NCBI GenBank assembly: GCA_012861695.1
Contig: JAAOOA010000127.1
Location: 30,539,154-30,603,153 of the forward strand
From: Trematomus loennbergii
Lineage: Eukaryota > Chordata > Actinopteri > Perciformes > Nototheniidae
DNA: 64,000 nt
Direction of reading: 5' to 3'
The notes beneath the pieces were generated by a model. That model worked only from the letters and a program-made list of their open reading frames with translations, was not told where the DNA came from and did not search any database. A program made the translations under genes and the position numbers. Of this stretch, positions 32,498-44,300 are shown piece after piece. The number at the start of each line of letters is the position of its first letter. Within the stretch, counting starts at the first letter, position 1.

Positions 32498-33363
32498 GTG
32501 TCTTTAAAAAGGTCAGCATGACAATAGTTTCGGATTTGATATTTTTAATAGTAAAGAAAGTTGTTTCTTTACATTTATATCTATTTCAGCCTCTATAAAA
32601 TAATATTTGATTTGCGGTTTTCTTCAGCTTGCATCGGCTCTAAATTGCACATTTACACGTTTATTATTTCAAGTGATAAAACCAGAAAATTGTTTGTGCT
32701 TTTGCTTAAACAAAATATTCCAACAAAAAAGCATTCATTTGTGAAATAGGCATTCACGCTTCCTGAACTGCATTGATGCCTCCTTGCAAAACTGATCTGA
32801 GAAAAATTGAAAAAACAAACATAGCATTGGCCAGATTAAGAATCCAACCCCATTGTGCTTTGGAAAATCTACTTGTATGTCTAAGCTGTGTGACTTAGAT
32901 AAAAAGCCAGCCGTGTTTTCCAGGCTGGAAGCAATAATCCTTGTGTTTTCCTATTTTCTTTCCTCACTTCCTTGTCATGTTGTTGGTGTGTTTTTTGCTC
33001 GAGTGCTTTACCTAGCAGAGGGTCCCGCAAGCCCCTCCGCTGACCCTGCTGTTCAGAGTCAGTGGGCTGCGGTGGCCCAGAGCGGCTTACGCTAACCTCT
33101 AACCCCCTGGCACTCGACGCTGGTTTAGCTCTGCTGAACAAGTCAACTGGGCTTTGTGCCCGAAAGAGGCGACCTGCACGAGTGCCATCTGGCCCTGAAG
33201 TGAGACCCCCTGCACCTCAGGGCGAACCCCAACACATTAACCAACGTCCTCCTAGGACAAGAGGGCATGGCATACGCTAAGGCTGGCTCAAAGACCTTTT
33301 AGCAGTGGCCACATTTAGAGCTGTTGGAATGGGAATGCATGCAATAATGAAACTGTGGACACA
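32498..33363. other. non-coding sequence, nothing recognised
   Basis: The 33000-33290 part is richer in G and C than its surroundings but shows no domain, repeat boundary or splice-flanked exon that I can support. Confidence 0.4.
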
Positions 33364-33600
33364 TGTCATCAGAATCAGAATCAGAAACGGATTTATTACC
33401 AGGTAGGTTCACACGTACGAGGAATTTGACTTGGTGTTGTGGTGCATACATACAAAAAAAAACAAAATTTAAAAAAGAACACAGATAGCGAATTATATTA
33501 AAAACAATGTAATACAAATATAGTAAGATAGCAATAAAATAAAGCAGTCATTTGCATTGAAATAGAATGCAATCAGTTATAGAATATAAAATATATGCAG
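33364..33600 (+). repeat. fish-type interspersed repeat fragment
   Basis: TCATCAGAATCAGAATCAGAA, CGGATTTATTACCAGGTAGG, TTCACACGTACGAGGAATTT and GACTTGGTGTTGTGGTGCAT follow the very common fish repeat that reads CAGAATCAGAA...TTTATT...GGAATTTGACTTGGTG. The AT-rich remainder to about 33600 probably belongs to it. The family name is uncertain. Confidence 0.55.
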
Positions 33601-34047
33601 TAAGCAATATTGTCTTGTCTTTGCGTACATTTTAAATATAAATATTGAAACATGATGCAGCAATTTATCCGCAGCATCTATTTTGTTGCTGTTGATGCTA
33701 ACAAACATATTAAATCCAAAACATTTTGGGGAATTACTCTGTGGTTTACAGGCTTAATGCAGTACAAATTGCTCTAATCTGGCCAGATTCTGTCTAAGTC
33801 TGACTCAGCTGCAGGGGCAAAGTGCATTCTGTTCCCTGAAACACTCAAATCCAGTCATTACACAACGTCTTTATGTGTACAAATAACTTGGATGACACTG
33901 AACATTGCTCACTGCAGCGAACGCATCCTTGAAATAGGTTGAACTCATAAGACTATTTTATACTATTAAAAACATCTATATCAACTGACATAAAAAAGAG
34001 CAAATAGAAACTTCCTGAAAATATTGTCATGCTGACCTCTTGTTCTT
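33601..34047. other. non-coding sequence, nothing recognised
   Basis: AT-rich, with no gene or repeat boundary recognised. Confidence 0.4.
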
Positions 34048-34051
34048 TTAA

Positions 34052-35265
34052 AGGGGCCCTATTATGCCTTTGTGTTGTATAGGTTTTGTGCATGTAAACG
34101 GTCTGCAAAGGCTAAAATCCCTGAGAGTTTCTCTATCTCTCACTCAACCCTTGCCTGAAAGGCCTCAATTGGAGTCCTTTGTTTACTTCTGTAACATAGT
34201 GATATCACTATGTAACACTCAAGCTTATATTGGCGCTCCAACACATTGTACCTGTTAGGCTAAGGGGCGGGACATCCCTAAGCGATTGACCAATCACAAC
34301 AGAGCCGGCCAGCTAACCAATCAGAGCAGACTGGGCTCTGGTTTCAGACAGAGGGTGAAAAGAGGTACTGCAGAAAGATATGGACAAAAGATGTGTGCAC
34401 ATTTATTTAGTTTTCTATCCATGTGGACATGATTTAAGTGGGGGGGGGGACCTAACCTCCTCTAGGGGGGTCCGGGGGGCATGCTCCCCCAGGAAGATTG
34501 GTTTTCAAATGTTGAAGTTAAATGCATCAATCTGGTGCACTTTGAGAGCAACATTCAGAGATCTATGGATACATCTCTCAAGTCCCATATGAAACAGAAC
34601 TGTAAGCAGATTTATTTTTCTTTATGGATATTTTACAAATCACTCCCCTTTCAAACTCTATTCTTGTTTATTAATAACAACTTTTTTTTACTGTCATATA
34701 GTATTTTTATACCTGTTTACTTTATTCTCTTTTTTATAACTATATGATCATATAAAGATGTGCCTTTACCTCACTGGTTGTAGAAAAAGCTTCTTATATT
34801 CGTTAGCATAGCTAGCTAACCAGATGCTAATAACAACAAAGTTATTGACTGTATGATCAGTATGACAGATGAACAGATCGCCACTGGGCTTTCAACTAAA
34901 GACACGACATGTCTACGGCTCCTTATGGCTACTGCAATTTCTGAAGCGGCATTCTGGTGCTCTCCGTCAGAACTGCACCCCTGTCTGTCAGACGAGACAT
35001 ATACCACGTGCTGACACGTTAGGCTCGTGTTGTGTTCAAGGACCCTGACCTTGGCCAGGAAAAACAGGCACTTGCTTGGTTAATTATTTTGCGGTCTAGA
35101 TTTCTTTAATTTTTTTATTTTTTGCGTGTGTTTATAAATTACCTCGAGGGCCGTACCAAATGGTCTCGCGGTCCGTATACGGCCCGGGGGCCAGAGGTTC
35201 CCCACCCCTGCAGTAGAGGCACAAAACACTGATATGAACCTGAAAATGAGCATAATATGGCCTCT
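34052..35265 (-). mobile_element. TTAA MITE family A, copy interrupted by a hAT remnant
   Basis: AGGGGCCCTATTATG at the left and CATAATATGGCCTCT at the right, flanked by TTAA at 34048-34051 and 35266-35269. The left arm runs to AAAAGAGGTACTGCAG (34371). The right arm resumes at CAGTAGAGGCACAAAACACT (35209). About 60 bases expected between these points are missing, so the insertion was joined to a deletion. The left arm contains a 20-bp palindrome ACATAGTGATATCACTATGT at 34194-34213. Confidence 0.88.
34372..35208. mobile_element. hAT remnant with one recognisable end
   Basis: The right end CCAGAGGTTCCCCACCCCTG is the inverted form of a CAGGGGTGGGGAACC hAT terminus, preceded by TGGTCTCGCGGTCCGTATAC and GGCCCGGGGGCC. 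No matching left terminus is found at 34372 and no 8-bp duplication is present, so the left end was lost. Interior block TAGGGGGGTCCGGGGGGCAT (near 34464) followed by GTTAAATGCATCAATCTGGT is typical of fish hAT interiors. No intact frame. Confidence 0.7.
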
Positions 35266-35269
35266 TTAA

Positions 35270-38209
35270 AACATTGCACTAAAGGTTGGGGTTAGGTGTG
35301 TCAGTCCACTGGTGGATGTGTTTAGGTACAAAGGAGCACACTTCCAACCACAAGGATAGAAGTGTGCTTTTCTGGTTCTTCATAATTCTTCAAATAATCC
35401 CTTCTTTCATTTAAAAATGTCTCTTTAAAAAACATTTTTCTCTTGGCTTTACAGTATTATGGTCAACAGAACAGTAGCCTCGAGTGCTTTAACATTCGTG
35501 AAAAAATGCAAGTGAAAGCAACAGACGTATGAATCGTGTTCCTATAAATAAACATCCAAACATCAAACACTTATTTTGCTCTACTCCAAATGAAAATGCA
35601 CAGTCTCTGAATGCAAATATATATTATTTAAACCTAAGCATTTTACAAAATAAGAAACAGAAAGCTTTAAAGCAGAAATACTTCAAGTAAAAAATATGAA
35701 TCTTTTAGTGTTTTTGTCCTTCCTGGTCCAATTCTGTGTTTTAGTTAAGTTGGTTATGGGAATGGAAACAATTTAAATTCCAATAAATATAATTCAATTA
35801 TGCCATAATCAGATTAATATGGTGTGGATTTCAGTGAATCCATGATGTGCTAAGTATTGTACACCCACTATCAGTCATAAGTGAAAATAAATGAGTTTTC
35901 TTCCACTCTCAAGTTGTGAGTTGTTGACAACAAAACTTATGAAGCCATATTAATTTTGGGTGTGTAGGTGGGGTGGGGGCGATTAGCAGCTCTGTGCAAT
36001 TAGTTATTACACTGAGGGGGAACAGAATCACATTCATTATGTGAGAATACGGCCACCATGATGGAGCCTCTTGAATTGTAATGAAGGAGGCCCCCTTGAT
36101 AACCATGAATTCAGCAATTAAGGTTCTCATATAACATTCAAATTATGTGCATTTTAACGACGCGTTGTGCCACGGAAACACTTGCATCTTCCGCTGGTTT
36201 CAAGGAGCTTTCTTGCTTGCAAATGTAGGACTAATTAAGATAATTAAAGCTTTTTGATGTTCCACATATGTGCAGCAATTGAGAGGGAAAGCAAAAAAGA
36301 AATTGTAATGAATTTTAAGGCTTTGTCCTCCTCTGTTCCCTCGCAATAAAACAACTCAGATTCCATTTATTTCAGTGAAACAGTTCTTACATTGTTTGGG
36401 AAGAAATTGGCTTTATAATTTTGCCAAATAAAGGACTTTGTCTCACTCACATGTTAACTTTGAAGCTCAAAAGTAACCATGAAGAAACTCAAGTTTTTTT
36501 TCTTTAAAACTTTGTGTTCCTGAAAGTTATGCTAAGCACGTACTAGTCCTTGTCCCTTTTGACATACAGTTATACAAATACATGCATTACTGAGAGCTGT
36601 CTGAGTCCACTATTTGGCCTCTGACAGGACAATAAAAGCTAAAAGCTTGGCCATGACAATCTACATTGTGTTTCTACATGCAGAAAGCAGTAGCTGCAAA
36701 CCCCTAGGTTTCACAATGTGTGCTTTTAACTCGAGGGTTTTGTCCCTGAAATGTCCTTATTTCCATTCCTACAAAAGACTTTGAGATATGACAGCTATTT
36801 TAAAGCAAGAAGCAATATCGCCTTGACATCAACTGAATGCACGTGCCTGCATTATGTATGATGTATGTGTGAGAAAGGGAAAGTAAGACAGCGAGAGGAG
36901 GGCGGGAGAGCCCCCTTGCTGAGCTTTTATCATCCTTAAATGTACCAAAATGAGTCTTGGGGAAAACGAAGCTGTGTGGCTTTTGAAGAATTAATAAGCC
37001 CGTCTCATTTGGATGTGTCTGGCGTCTCGGACAGCCTGTGGAAGCCCCACTTCCACACTTTCCTGACAGGGCCTTTGATGATCAGTGATAACGCACAGCG
37101 ACTCCCAGGGAGCGAGGCATCCAACAATGAGGGAAGAGTCAGTGGAGACCGGCTTCACTGATCCTGCCTGAGCTTTATTATCTGGCCTCTCTCCAGCAAA
37201 GGGGTGCATTAGGTATTCCTGAGACAAAGCATTTGGGACAGAGTGTGTGCCTATTGTTCGGTCCGTCTTGTCGAGGAAATCTCGTCCTTAGACAAAGGTT
37301 ACTGGTTCATTCTCCTGCAGACAGTCTTGCCCTGGTCAGTTGGACATTTTGTTAAACCCTTTTGGATAATATCCTTTTTAATTGATATTTCCCAGAATAA
37401 TTCAAAGTGTTATCATCTGCAGAGCTTTTTAAATAATTGCCTTGAAGCTGCTCGAAAAACTACAAAGTCAAGAATGTGATATTATTAATAAGTGAATTTA
37501 ACTTAGTCGTAATGTCATTGGTTGTTTTTTTTCATTTACAGTATAATTTGAGGTCCCTCTGCATTACATTTTGGTCTAAATGATAATCCATTCTCATGTC
37601 TCTTTAGTGCCACATTACTGCAGCATGAGGAAGTAGGAGTGATTAGTGCTATTGTGATAAAAGCTATCATTCAGAAAATGTGATGGAACCTGGTGATTCA
37701 GAGAATCCACAAATAGGTTTCAGCAAACAAAATAATCGGGCTGGGGTGATATTGAAGCAGGTACGTAACTATGAGCCAGTGCACGGCAATTTTCTACTCT
37801 GCTACTCATAACCCACAGGAAATAACAAAAAGCATTGGCTGCCTTTGTTGAGGACAATTTTGTGATTATGGGGTTGATAGCTTTACTTCTACATCGTAGG
37901 CACATCTTTCCGTTGTGGGGCTTCTTTGGCAAGCTCTTTATACAAAAAATGTCACTCACTAACTGAAAAGTGCCCGACATCCTTTCATCCTATAAATATG
38001 GTACACACTTACTGATTTATGTATTTTGGGGAGGTAATTGGTAGCCAGGGGAAAAGGCACATTGTTAAGAGATATTGAAAGTCAGGATTTATTTGACCAA
38101 TGGCAGGATAGGTTGGTAGCGATGAAACACATCACCTGTGTGTTTATATGTACATGCTTTTACAAACTGCATCCATTCATCATGCTATGAGTGACTGTTT
38201 GAACAATGT
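35270..38209. other. non-coding sequence; candidate conserved regulatory territory
   Basis: No repeat or exon is recognised over almost 3 kb. Stretches such as 35930-36290 (AATTAGTTATTAC, GAATTCAGCAATTAAGG, TAATTAAGATAATTAAAGC) have homeodomain-like ATTA words. Conservation cannot be judged from one sequence. Confidence 0.4.
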
Positions 38210-38213
38210 TTAA

Positions 38214-39326
38214 CCTGTTAAACCCGGCAGCCCCCGCTGGCTTTTTTTTTCACGAAACTGTGTCTCAGGGCTTCTTAACATTTAACAACCTATTAATGTG
38301 TCATACCCACTTAACGGGAAGAAACTCAGCTAACTGACGATATGAACAATTTTTACCGAAACAAAACACAAGTCTAACGCCGAGCCTCTGAATTAACCCT
38401 GAGTGAAAAAATGCTAACGCACTTAGCACAGAACTCACGGTAGAAATACTTTATTACTTATCGGATCTGCACAAACAAGATATCAGATTAAAGCTGAGAT
38501 TCCACAAATTCCAGAGGTATAAGTATCATCACTGTGCGACCAAAACTCAGCCAGCGAAGGCAAACCCAGACAACACACCACGTAGCTTCACGGAGCCAAA
38601 ACGGCAAATATGTCTTACCTTTGCTGTTTTTCTGAAAGTTGTGTTCAATGGCATTAAAACGATCAAAACGCTGCTGAAGGCTTATCCAATGTCTCTGTTT
38701 CCCTTTGATATGATTACTGATAATCCATAATCATATTTATGGCTATAACCTAGTTTTCAGTTTTCCGTTATCAGAGCATAACATAGCTTTTGGTTTGGGC
38801 AAGCTGCGTGCGCATCACTCTCACTCCTCAATGGTAACGTGTAGGTGGATTTAGGAACGTCCCCTTCGATTCTATTGGCTCTAACGGTTCAAAAGAGGTG
38901 TCAATCGTCAAAATCGACGAGGGGGGCCAGAGATATGGAAAATCCACCCAAATGACCCCAGAAGGGTTTTTTTTGTGCTAAACCTCTCTAAAAAGGTCAA
39001 ATGTCACTTGTTTTGCATCAATCTTGATACAGGGTACTTATTATATGTTATAGTTTGGATTCCTAAAGCTTTTAGTCTACTATCCCATAATTCAAGGGTG
39101 GTTTTCACTATAAGTACATTTTTTTACTATGTTCAATCTGAATTTACTTTAAAATAAAAAAAATCTATATTGATTCTGACTTTTCTACATCCAACTCACA
39201 GGTTTATCATTGCTTTGAGAAAAAAGATTATTAAATTACCCCTTTTAGAAGTGAAGATATAGTAATTTGTTCTGGGCATGTCGTTTTCGAGCCTGAGACC
39301 TAAAAACAGGCTCAGGGGTTAGCAGG
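38214..39326. mobile_element. TTAA-flanked DNA element, 1.1 kb
   Basis: Left end CCTGTTAAACCC and right end GGGGTTAGCAGG are inverted with one mismatch, flanked by TTAA at 38210-38213 and 39327-39330. The 1113-bp interior has no coding domain that I recognise. Piggybac-like or Kolobok-like by its target; not resolved. Confidence 0.75.
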
Positions 39327-39349
39327 TTAACTTTCCAATGAATAATGGC

Positions 39350-39495
39350 AAAGGACATATTCTGCTCATTTTCAGGTTCATATTGTATTTTGTGCCTCTA
39401 CTGTGACATGTTTCCATGCTTTAATGTGTAAAAGGTAGAGAAGTGACACTTACTTTGGGATGTTATCCTTTGTAGACCATTTACATGCACATAAT
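39350..39495 (+). mobile_element. TTAA MITE family A, deleted copy
   Basis: AAAGGACATATTCTGCTCAT, TTTCAGGTTCATATTGTATT, TTGTGCCTCTACTGTGACAT and GTTTCCATGCTTTAATGTG match the left quarter. A distal block TGTAGACCATTTACATGCAC (39473 on) matches the right part. The middle, including the conserved core, is deleted. Confidence 0.75.
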
Positions 39496-39500
39496 TGCGG

Positions 39501-39885
39501 TGTTATTTTCCAAGGTCAATTGAAGAATGTGCACTTAATCTTTTGATCCTGTCAGAACCTGAGCAATAATTGGTGGGAAAGTTCTTTGCATACATTTTGC
39601 CCTCACCTGAAACATACTTGTTACATCAAAACCAAAAACTTGACAGGGAGCCCCGGGGAAAGCCTGTGACCCTGTTTTAATATGTTGCCACAGGCAATTT
39701 CTCTGCTGCAATAACGTGCTCTCACTCACTGACATTTGTAACCTGACAACTGATGGGAAGGCAAAGATAATGCAATACACCATGAGACATAGGAGATGGG
39801 TCGAGGTATACCGTACACAAGCCTTTGGGAACGTCCTTCTACTTAATCAAATATGTCTGTTTAACAGATTCGTACACATGGGACA
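39501..39885. other. non-coding sequence, nothing recognised
   Basis: No gene or repeat recognised between a family A scrap and the next hAT. Confidence 0.4.
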
Positions 39886-39893
39886 CTCTACAT

Positions 39894-41308
39894 CAGGGGT
39901 CTCCAACCTTTCTTCATCTGAGAGCTACTTAGAAAAAATGGAAAGTGGTCAAGAGCTACTTGCATCACATCGCTTACATTTATTCACATAGCCTTCATCA
40001 GTTGAATTAAGCTACTTTCGTACACGTGTGAAATTGCAATACCCAAAGCTTATCAAAAATCTTAACTTCACATCAAGGTCCAAGAAAACGACAATTTCTC
40101 ACATATTATTATGGCCCTCATAGTAACTGAACATTCACATTAATGTCCAAGAAAAAAAAAACATTTTTCACTTCTTATTTGGCCCAGATAGTAAATACAT
40201 CGCCTTAATCACCACCTACAAGCATCTTATGGCATGTGTAAAATAAGTGCATTCACTCTTTTTTACAGTCAGTGAGATGATTGGCACTGCATGGAGTCCA
40301 CCAGAGGTGATGCTGGACCCACTTAGGTTCACTCTAATAGAGTCATTAAATGTTCATCAGTCAGTATTGTTCTGTATTTAGAGTTCATGACAGAAAAAAA
40401 AGCTGCTTCACAAAGGTATGTAAGCCAAATAAAGCAGACATGTTCAGTGCTGCTGGTGATGTTCTTATAGTTTTCTGGGTCTACAAGGCTTCAGAAATGT
40501 TGTGAGTTTTGCTGAGACATGATTTTGGAGATTTATAACCTCCATCTCCATCTCCACAGGATTGACACTGAACAGTTTAGCCATCTTCTTCTTCTTCGTC
40601 TTGACATGAAATGATAAACCATAATAAATCAATTGTATAATCAATCAATATGTCTAGCCTCCCTATATCTGTGTGTGAAATTGTTCCATCCTCAAAAACA
40701 AAAAACGAATGCTTCTGCAGTCTAGCTGCAGCTTCTAGCAACGGTCTGAATGTCCTGAATGTGGCATCACACACATGACTTGAGTCTGAACACAGCAGAC
40801 AACAGGAGTATTTACAACAGCATATAAAAACAAAATACTGCACACACTTATTCTCTGTCTTACTGTTATATAAATCCCATGAATGTATGAGATTAAGTTA
40901 GCTTCATCATCTCAATCAGTGATTAAGTGAATATCAGGTCACTACCAGCCTGTCACTTATTATTTTTAGGGAGAGGGCGGGGTTTGGAGGAACGGAGAGG
41001 AGACGGTGATCGCGGAAGATTTGTTCCTCCTGCCTTCACAAACTTTACACAAGTAGGCTATTTATCAACTGAAAATAGCAAGAGGACATTCATTATCTGC
41101 AATCCAAGACTTGATTAAATCCACCAAAAACCTGACATGGTGCTAACGCGAGTATTTTTTAACATAAATCCATGTGTGTCTGAGCCGCAGCGACACGGAC
41201 TGATTCAGGTGCATTTATTGTCGTCGGATTTTTTCTACACAGTCTGTGAACCGCGAGGGGCGAACTACTGAAAAGCTCAGCTGCTGATCGACGTGTTGGA
41301 GACCCCTG
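39894..41308 (-). mobile_element. hAT transposon, deletion derivative, 1.4 kb
   Basis: Ends CAGGGGTCTCCAACCTTT and CGTGTTGGAGACCCCTG are inverted repeats flanked by an exact 8-bp duplication CTCTACAT (39886-39893 and 41309-41316). The minus strand carries a decayed transposase C-terminus. The exact duplication and clear ends point to a fairly recent insertion, although the coding part is already broken. Confidence 0.95.
40332..40575 (-). pseudogene. relic of hAT transposase C-terminus (GTF2IRD2/ZBED5-like group)
   Basis: On the minus strand, KLFSVNPVEMEMEVINLQ (from about 40575) corresponds to the stretch before the catalytic Trp-type region. Further on, FFSVMNSKYRTILTDEHLMT (about 40400-40335) matches the conserved block of the form FSVMNxNKSKxRSxLTDEHL in the hAT dimerisation domain. 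Stops and frameshifts separate the two blocks. The subgroup is inferred from this motif. Confidence 0.7.
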
Positions 41309-41316
41309 CTCTACAT

Positions 41317-44300
41317 GCCATCCTACCTCATAATAACCACTGAGGTTGTAAGCAAATCAACATAGCTTAAAGACTGGATGATGGGAAGCCTTACTGAAAG
41401 AGAGCATCGAGCAGGATATCGACATGGACAGCAAAATTAAATTGATTTGCAGAAAAAGGGGGCTGCTGTCTTGCAGAGGCAGCGGATTCTGTGAATTCCT
41501 AATCCAGCGTCTTTGAGGAAATCTTTGTAGCAGAACTGGTCTTTCCTGACTCTCACAGACAGGCCTGCACCAAGCATTCGGCTGTGAGAAGATTCAACCC
41601 CTTTGAGATGTTTGCAGAGTTCTAATAGGATTCTGGGTTTTGAGCATTTAAAATGGGGGAAATGATGTCATGATAAGGGATAAATCTCTGTTTTAATGAA
41701 TTGCTTTGAGTCAATGTTATCTGCTGACTGTTTTCAGCGTGATTGCTTTGAGTACGTATTTAAAAAGTCTCAATGTGAAGTCAGTTTTAGCTGCTGTGAG
41801 TTGAGGACGGAGATGTAGAACCGAGAAGCACATTGTTTTTAATCTCCTGTCCCCTACAGTTTGAATTGGACAGCAGGTCCACAACAGTTGACATAAATCC
41901 CACCACTGGTGCTTTAGTGCAAGGCTGCCGGAAGGCAGTGAAATCTAAACTGAAGTGACACTTACTGACTGGGCCAAGGGGAAAGGAGAATGAGCTTTTC
42001 CTCGGAAAGGGGATACCTTTCAATAGGCAGATTGACAGGTTGAGCAGTCAGAGGAGATGGAAAGCACTTGTAGCTGCTCGGACGCGCCGAGGGGTCAGAA
42101 GCCAGCGCTGGCAGCTTCGCCAGAGAGGCGGCGGGTTTTCCCTGTGACATTCTTGTCAAACGTTTGGCAGCAGGATCTATCACAACAAGCACAGCAGGAC
42201 GCTGACGGTTAATCTAATTTCACCGGCCCCAATCTTGTGCATGGCCTCAGGGGAGCTGCCTCGACAACATGTTGGAAGGTTTGTCGACAGAAATCTTAGA
42301 TAGGTAGGGGCTTCTTTGAGGGGAAAAGAGTAATACAAAGAGGTACATACTTTAGAAGAAGAAAAACTTCTCCTGTAATCTCTCTTGTATGTCATACTGC
42401 ATTGATATGACAGAGGGAATTGCTTTTATCATCGAAACACCCAAAGCAATACAGTGCAAAGAACAAAGAAAATACAGTGCAGAGAACAAAGACACATCAT
42501 GACAAATGTCACTTAGAGCAGAATACAAAAGAAAAGAATACCCTCCGAGCTATTGGCAACCCATAACCCAAGAATGAATGTTTAAGCTTAGAATTATTAT
42601 TATTATAGAACAAATAATTAGGCAATACTGTAGAATCACATCCTTTAATTGTTTAAAGGGACTTACTTAACACCTCCTATTTAGAGAATCATCAATCAAC
42701 ATCTGTATTTTCACATTGAATCCAATGAATGTGCAATCTTTCAAATTGCTTTACAGTCTCTTTTAGCTCATTGTTTTCGGATGTACGGCACATGTAATGT
42801 TTGTTTTAGTATCAATGCTCTCAATAAGTATCGCACTAAACAGCAATCAGACCTATTAGCAACTACATAAGGAAGAAAGTCAACATTTGGCTGCTCAATA
42901 TACAATTTGTTGAGGGTGGAGACCAAAACTGAGCAAAACTAGTGTGCACAATTGATATATATCCATCAGGTGTGCAGAAAATGTTATAAATGTGATTATA
43001 AAATGACTATATTTGTGCTGGATGTAAGAAGTCAACTGTTGGCTAACACATTAACAACTTTACAAGTCACTAATGTTGGAGCTTTCTGCCACCACTTCAC
43101 ATGATCATTAAATATCTATACTCATCATTAGTTAGTTATTTATGGCAAAGTGGCAACGGTTAAAATGGCAACGAGCCAGTAATCACTCAGTTGTCATAAT
43201 TGGGTCGCATAGCCCTTGGAGGCAGGGCAGAGGAAGTACATAAAGTAATTATGTTTTAGTTGACTTGATCGTCTGCTATTCCAGCAGAGCTGCCAGGGGA
43301 TGTTTGATAAACAGCAATGAGACGTCTGCTCCAGGTTTTTTTGATACAGCTCTGCTTTACCAGCCTTCACTTTGAACTGAGCTGATAGCAGGGATGGATG
43401 TTGTCCTCATAAATTAAAATGCTTCTACTACGTTGTGTTCTTGACAGGATTTGCCTTGAAATTGTTCCCCTGGCAGTGCTCCAGTGGTTGAAAACATATT
43501 GTTTATACGGCAAATACTCTGAACTATATATCTCCAATGTGATTGTATCTTGTGGTGTTCTCACAGTTCAATGTTAAACAGGCAATACACAACAAACAGA
43601 AGGATAATGGAGGGTAAGAGAACATTTGTCACTTCTAAAGTGAATTACTGACCTGTTGAATAATGAATCGAGGACACCATAAGGAGGAAGTCTTTATCTA
43701 TCATTGAACTTGCAGGTAAGGTCATAATGTGGTTATTATTGACCTTACATTTGAATTATAGCTCTAATGGAGTTGTTTTAACTGACTTTGGATTTGGAAA
43801 TGAATATCCAAGAGAGCATGTGTTTCCATCTACCATCCGTTGAGGGATATAAGAATTAATATGCATAACCGATGAACTCACAAAATCCCAAATTGGCATT
43901 TTAATGTTGATTATCTGCCGAGGGAGAGACAGCTCCCATGTGCAGCTGATCTTGCTGACTCGTGTATATATCTACCAATAATAAGACTAGACGAAAAGCT
44001 GGAGGGGTACAAAGCAAATTCCTCGAAAGTGCTTCATTAAAAAAATTTAAGATTATAAGCAATTTTCAGCTTAAGAAACTCTTATTATTTAGAGAACCTT
44101 TGATAAACACAATGTCAACTGCCATCAACAGGCTCTTTGCAACAGTTAGAAACTTTTAATAGTCTTCTGGGATCTAAACAATTTCCCCATTCATTCCAAG
44201 TCAAATGAGCTATTACAAAAGCATGGGCTACAACCGAGGCATTTAACAGCACAATTACATTCCAATGGCCTAGTATCTATTGAGCAATTAACCTTTGGTA

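Noticed and set aside
31800..32507. 235-codon open frame with a 19-residue repeat
   Set aside because: It is the translation of a 57-bp minisatellite; the period is a multiple of three, so the frame stays open by arithmetic. No start context, splice site or protein family supports it.
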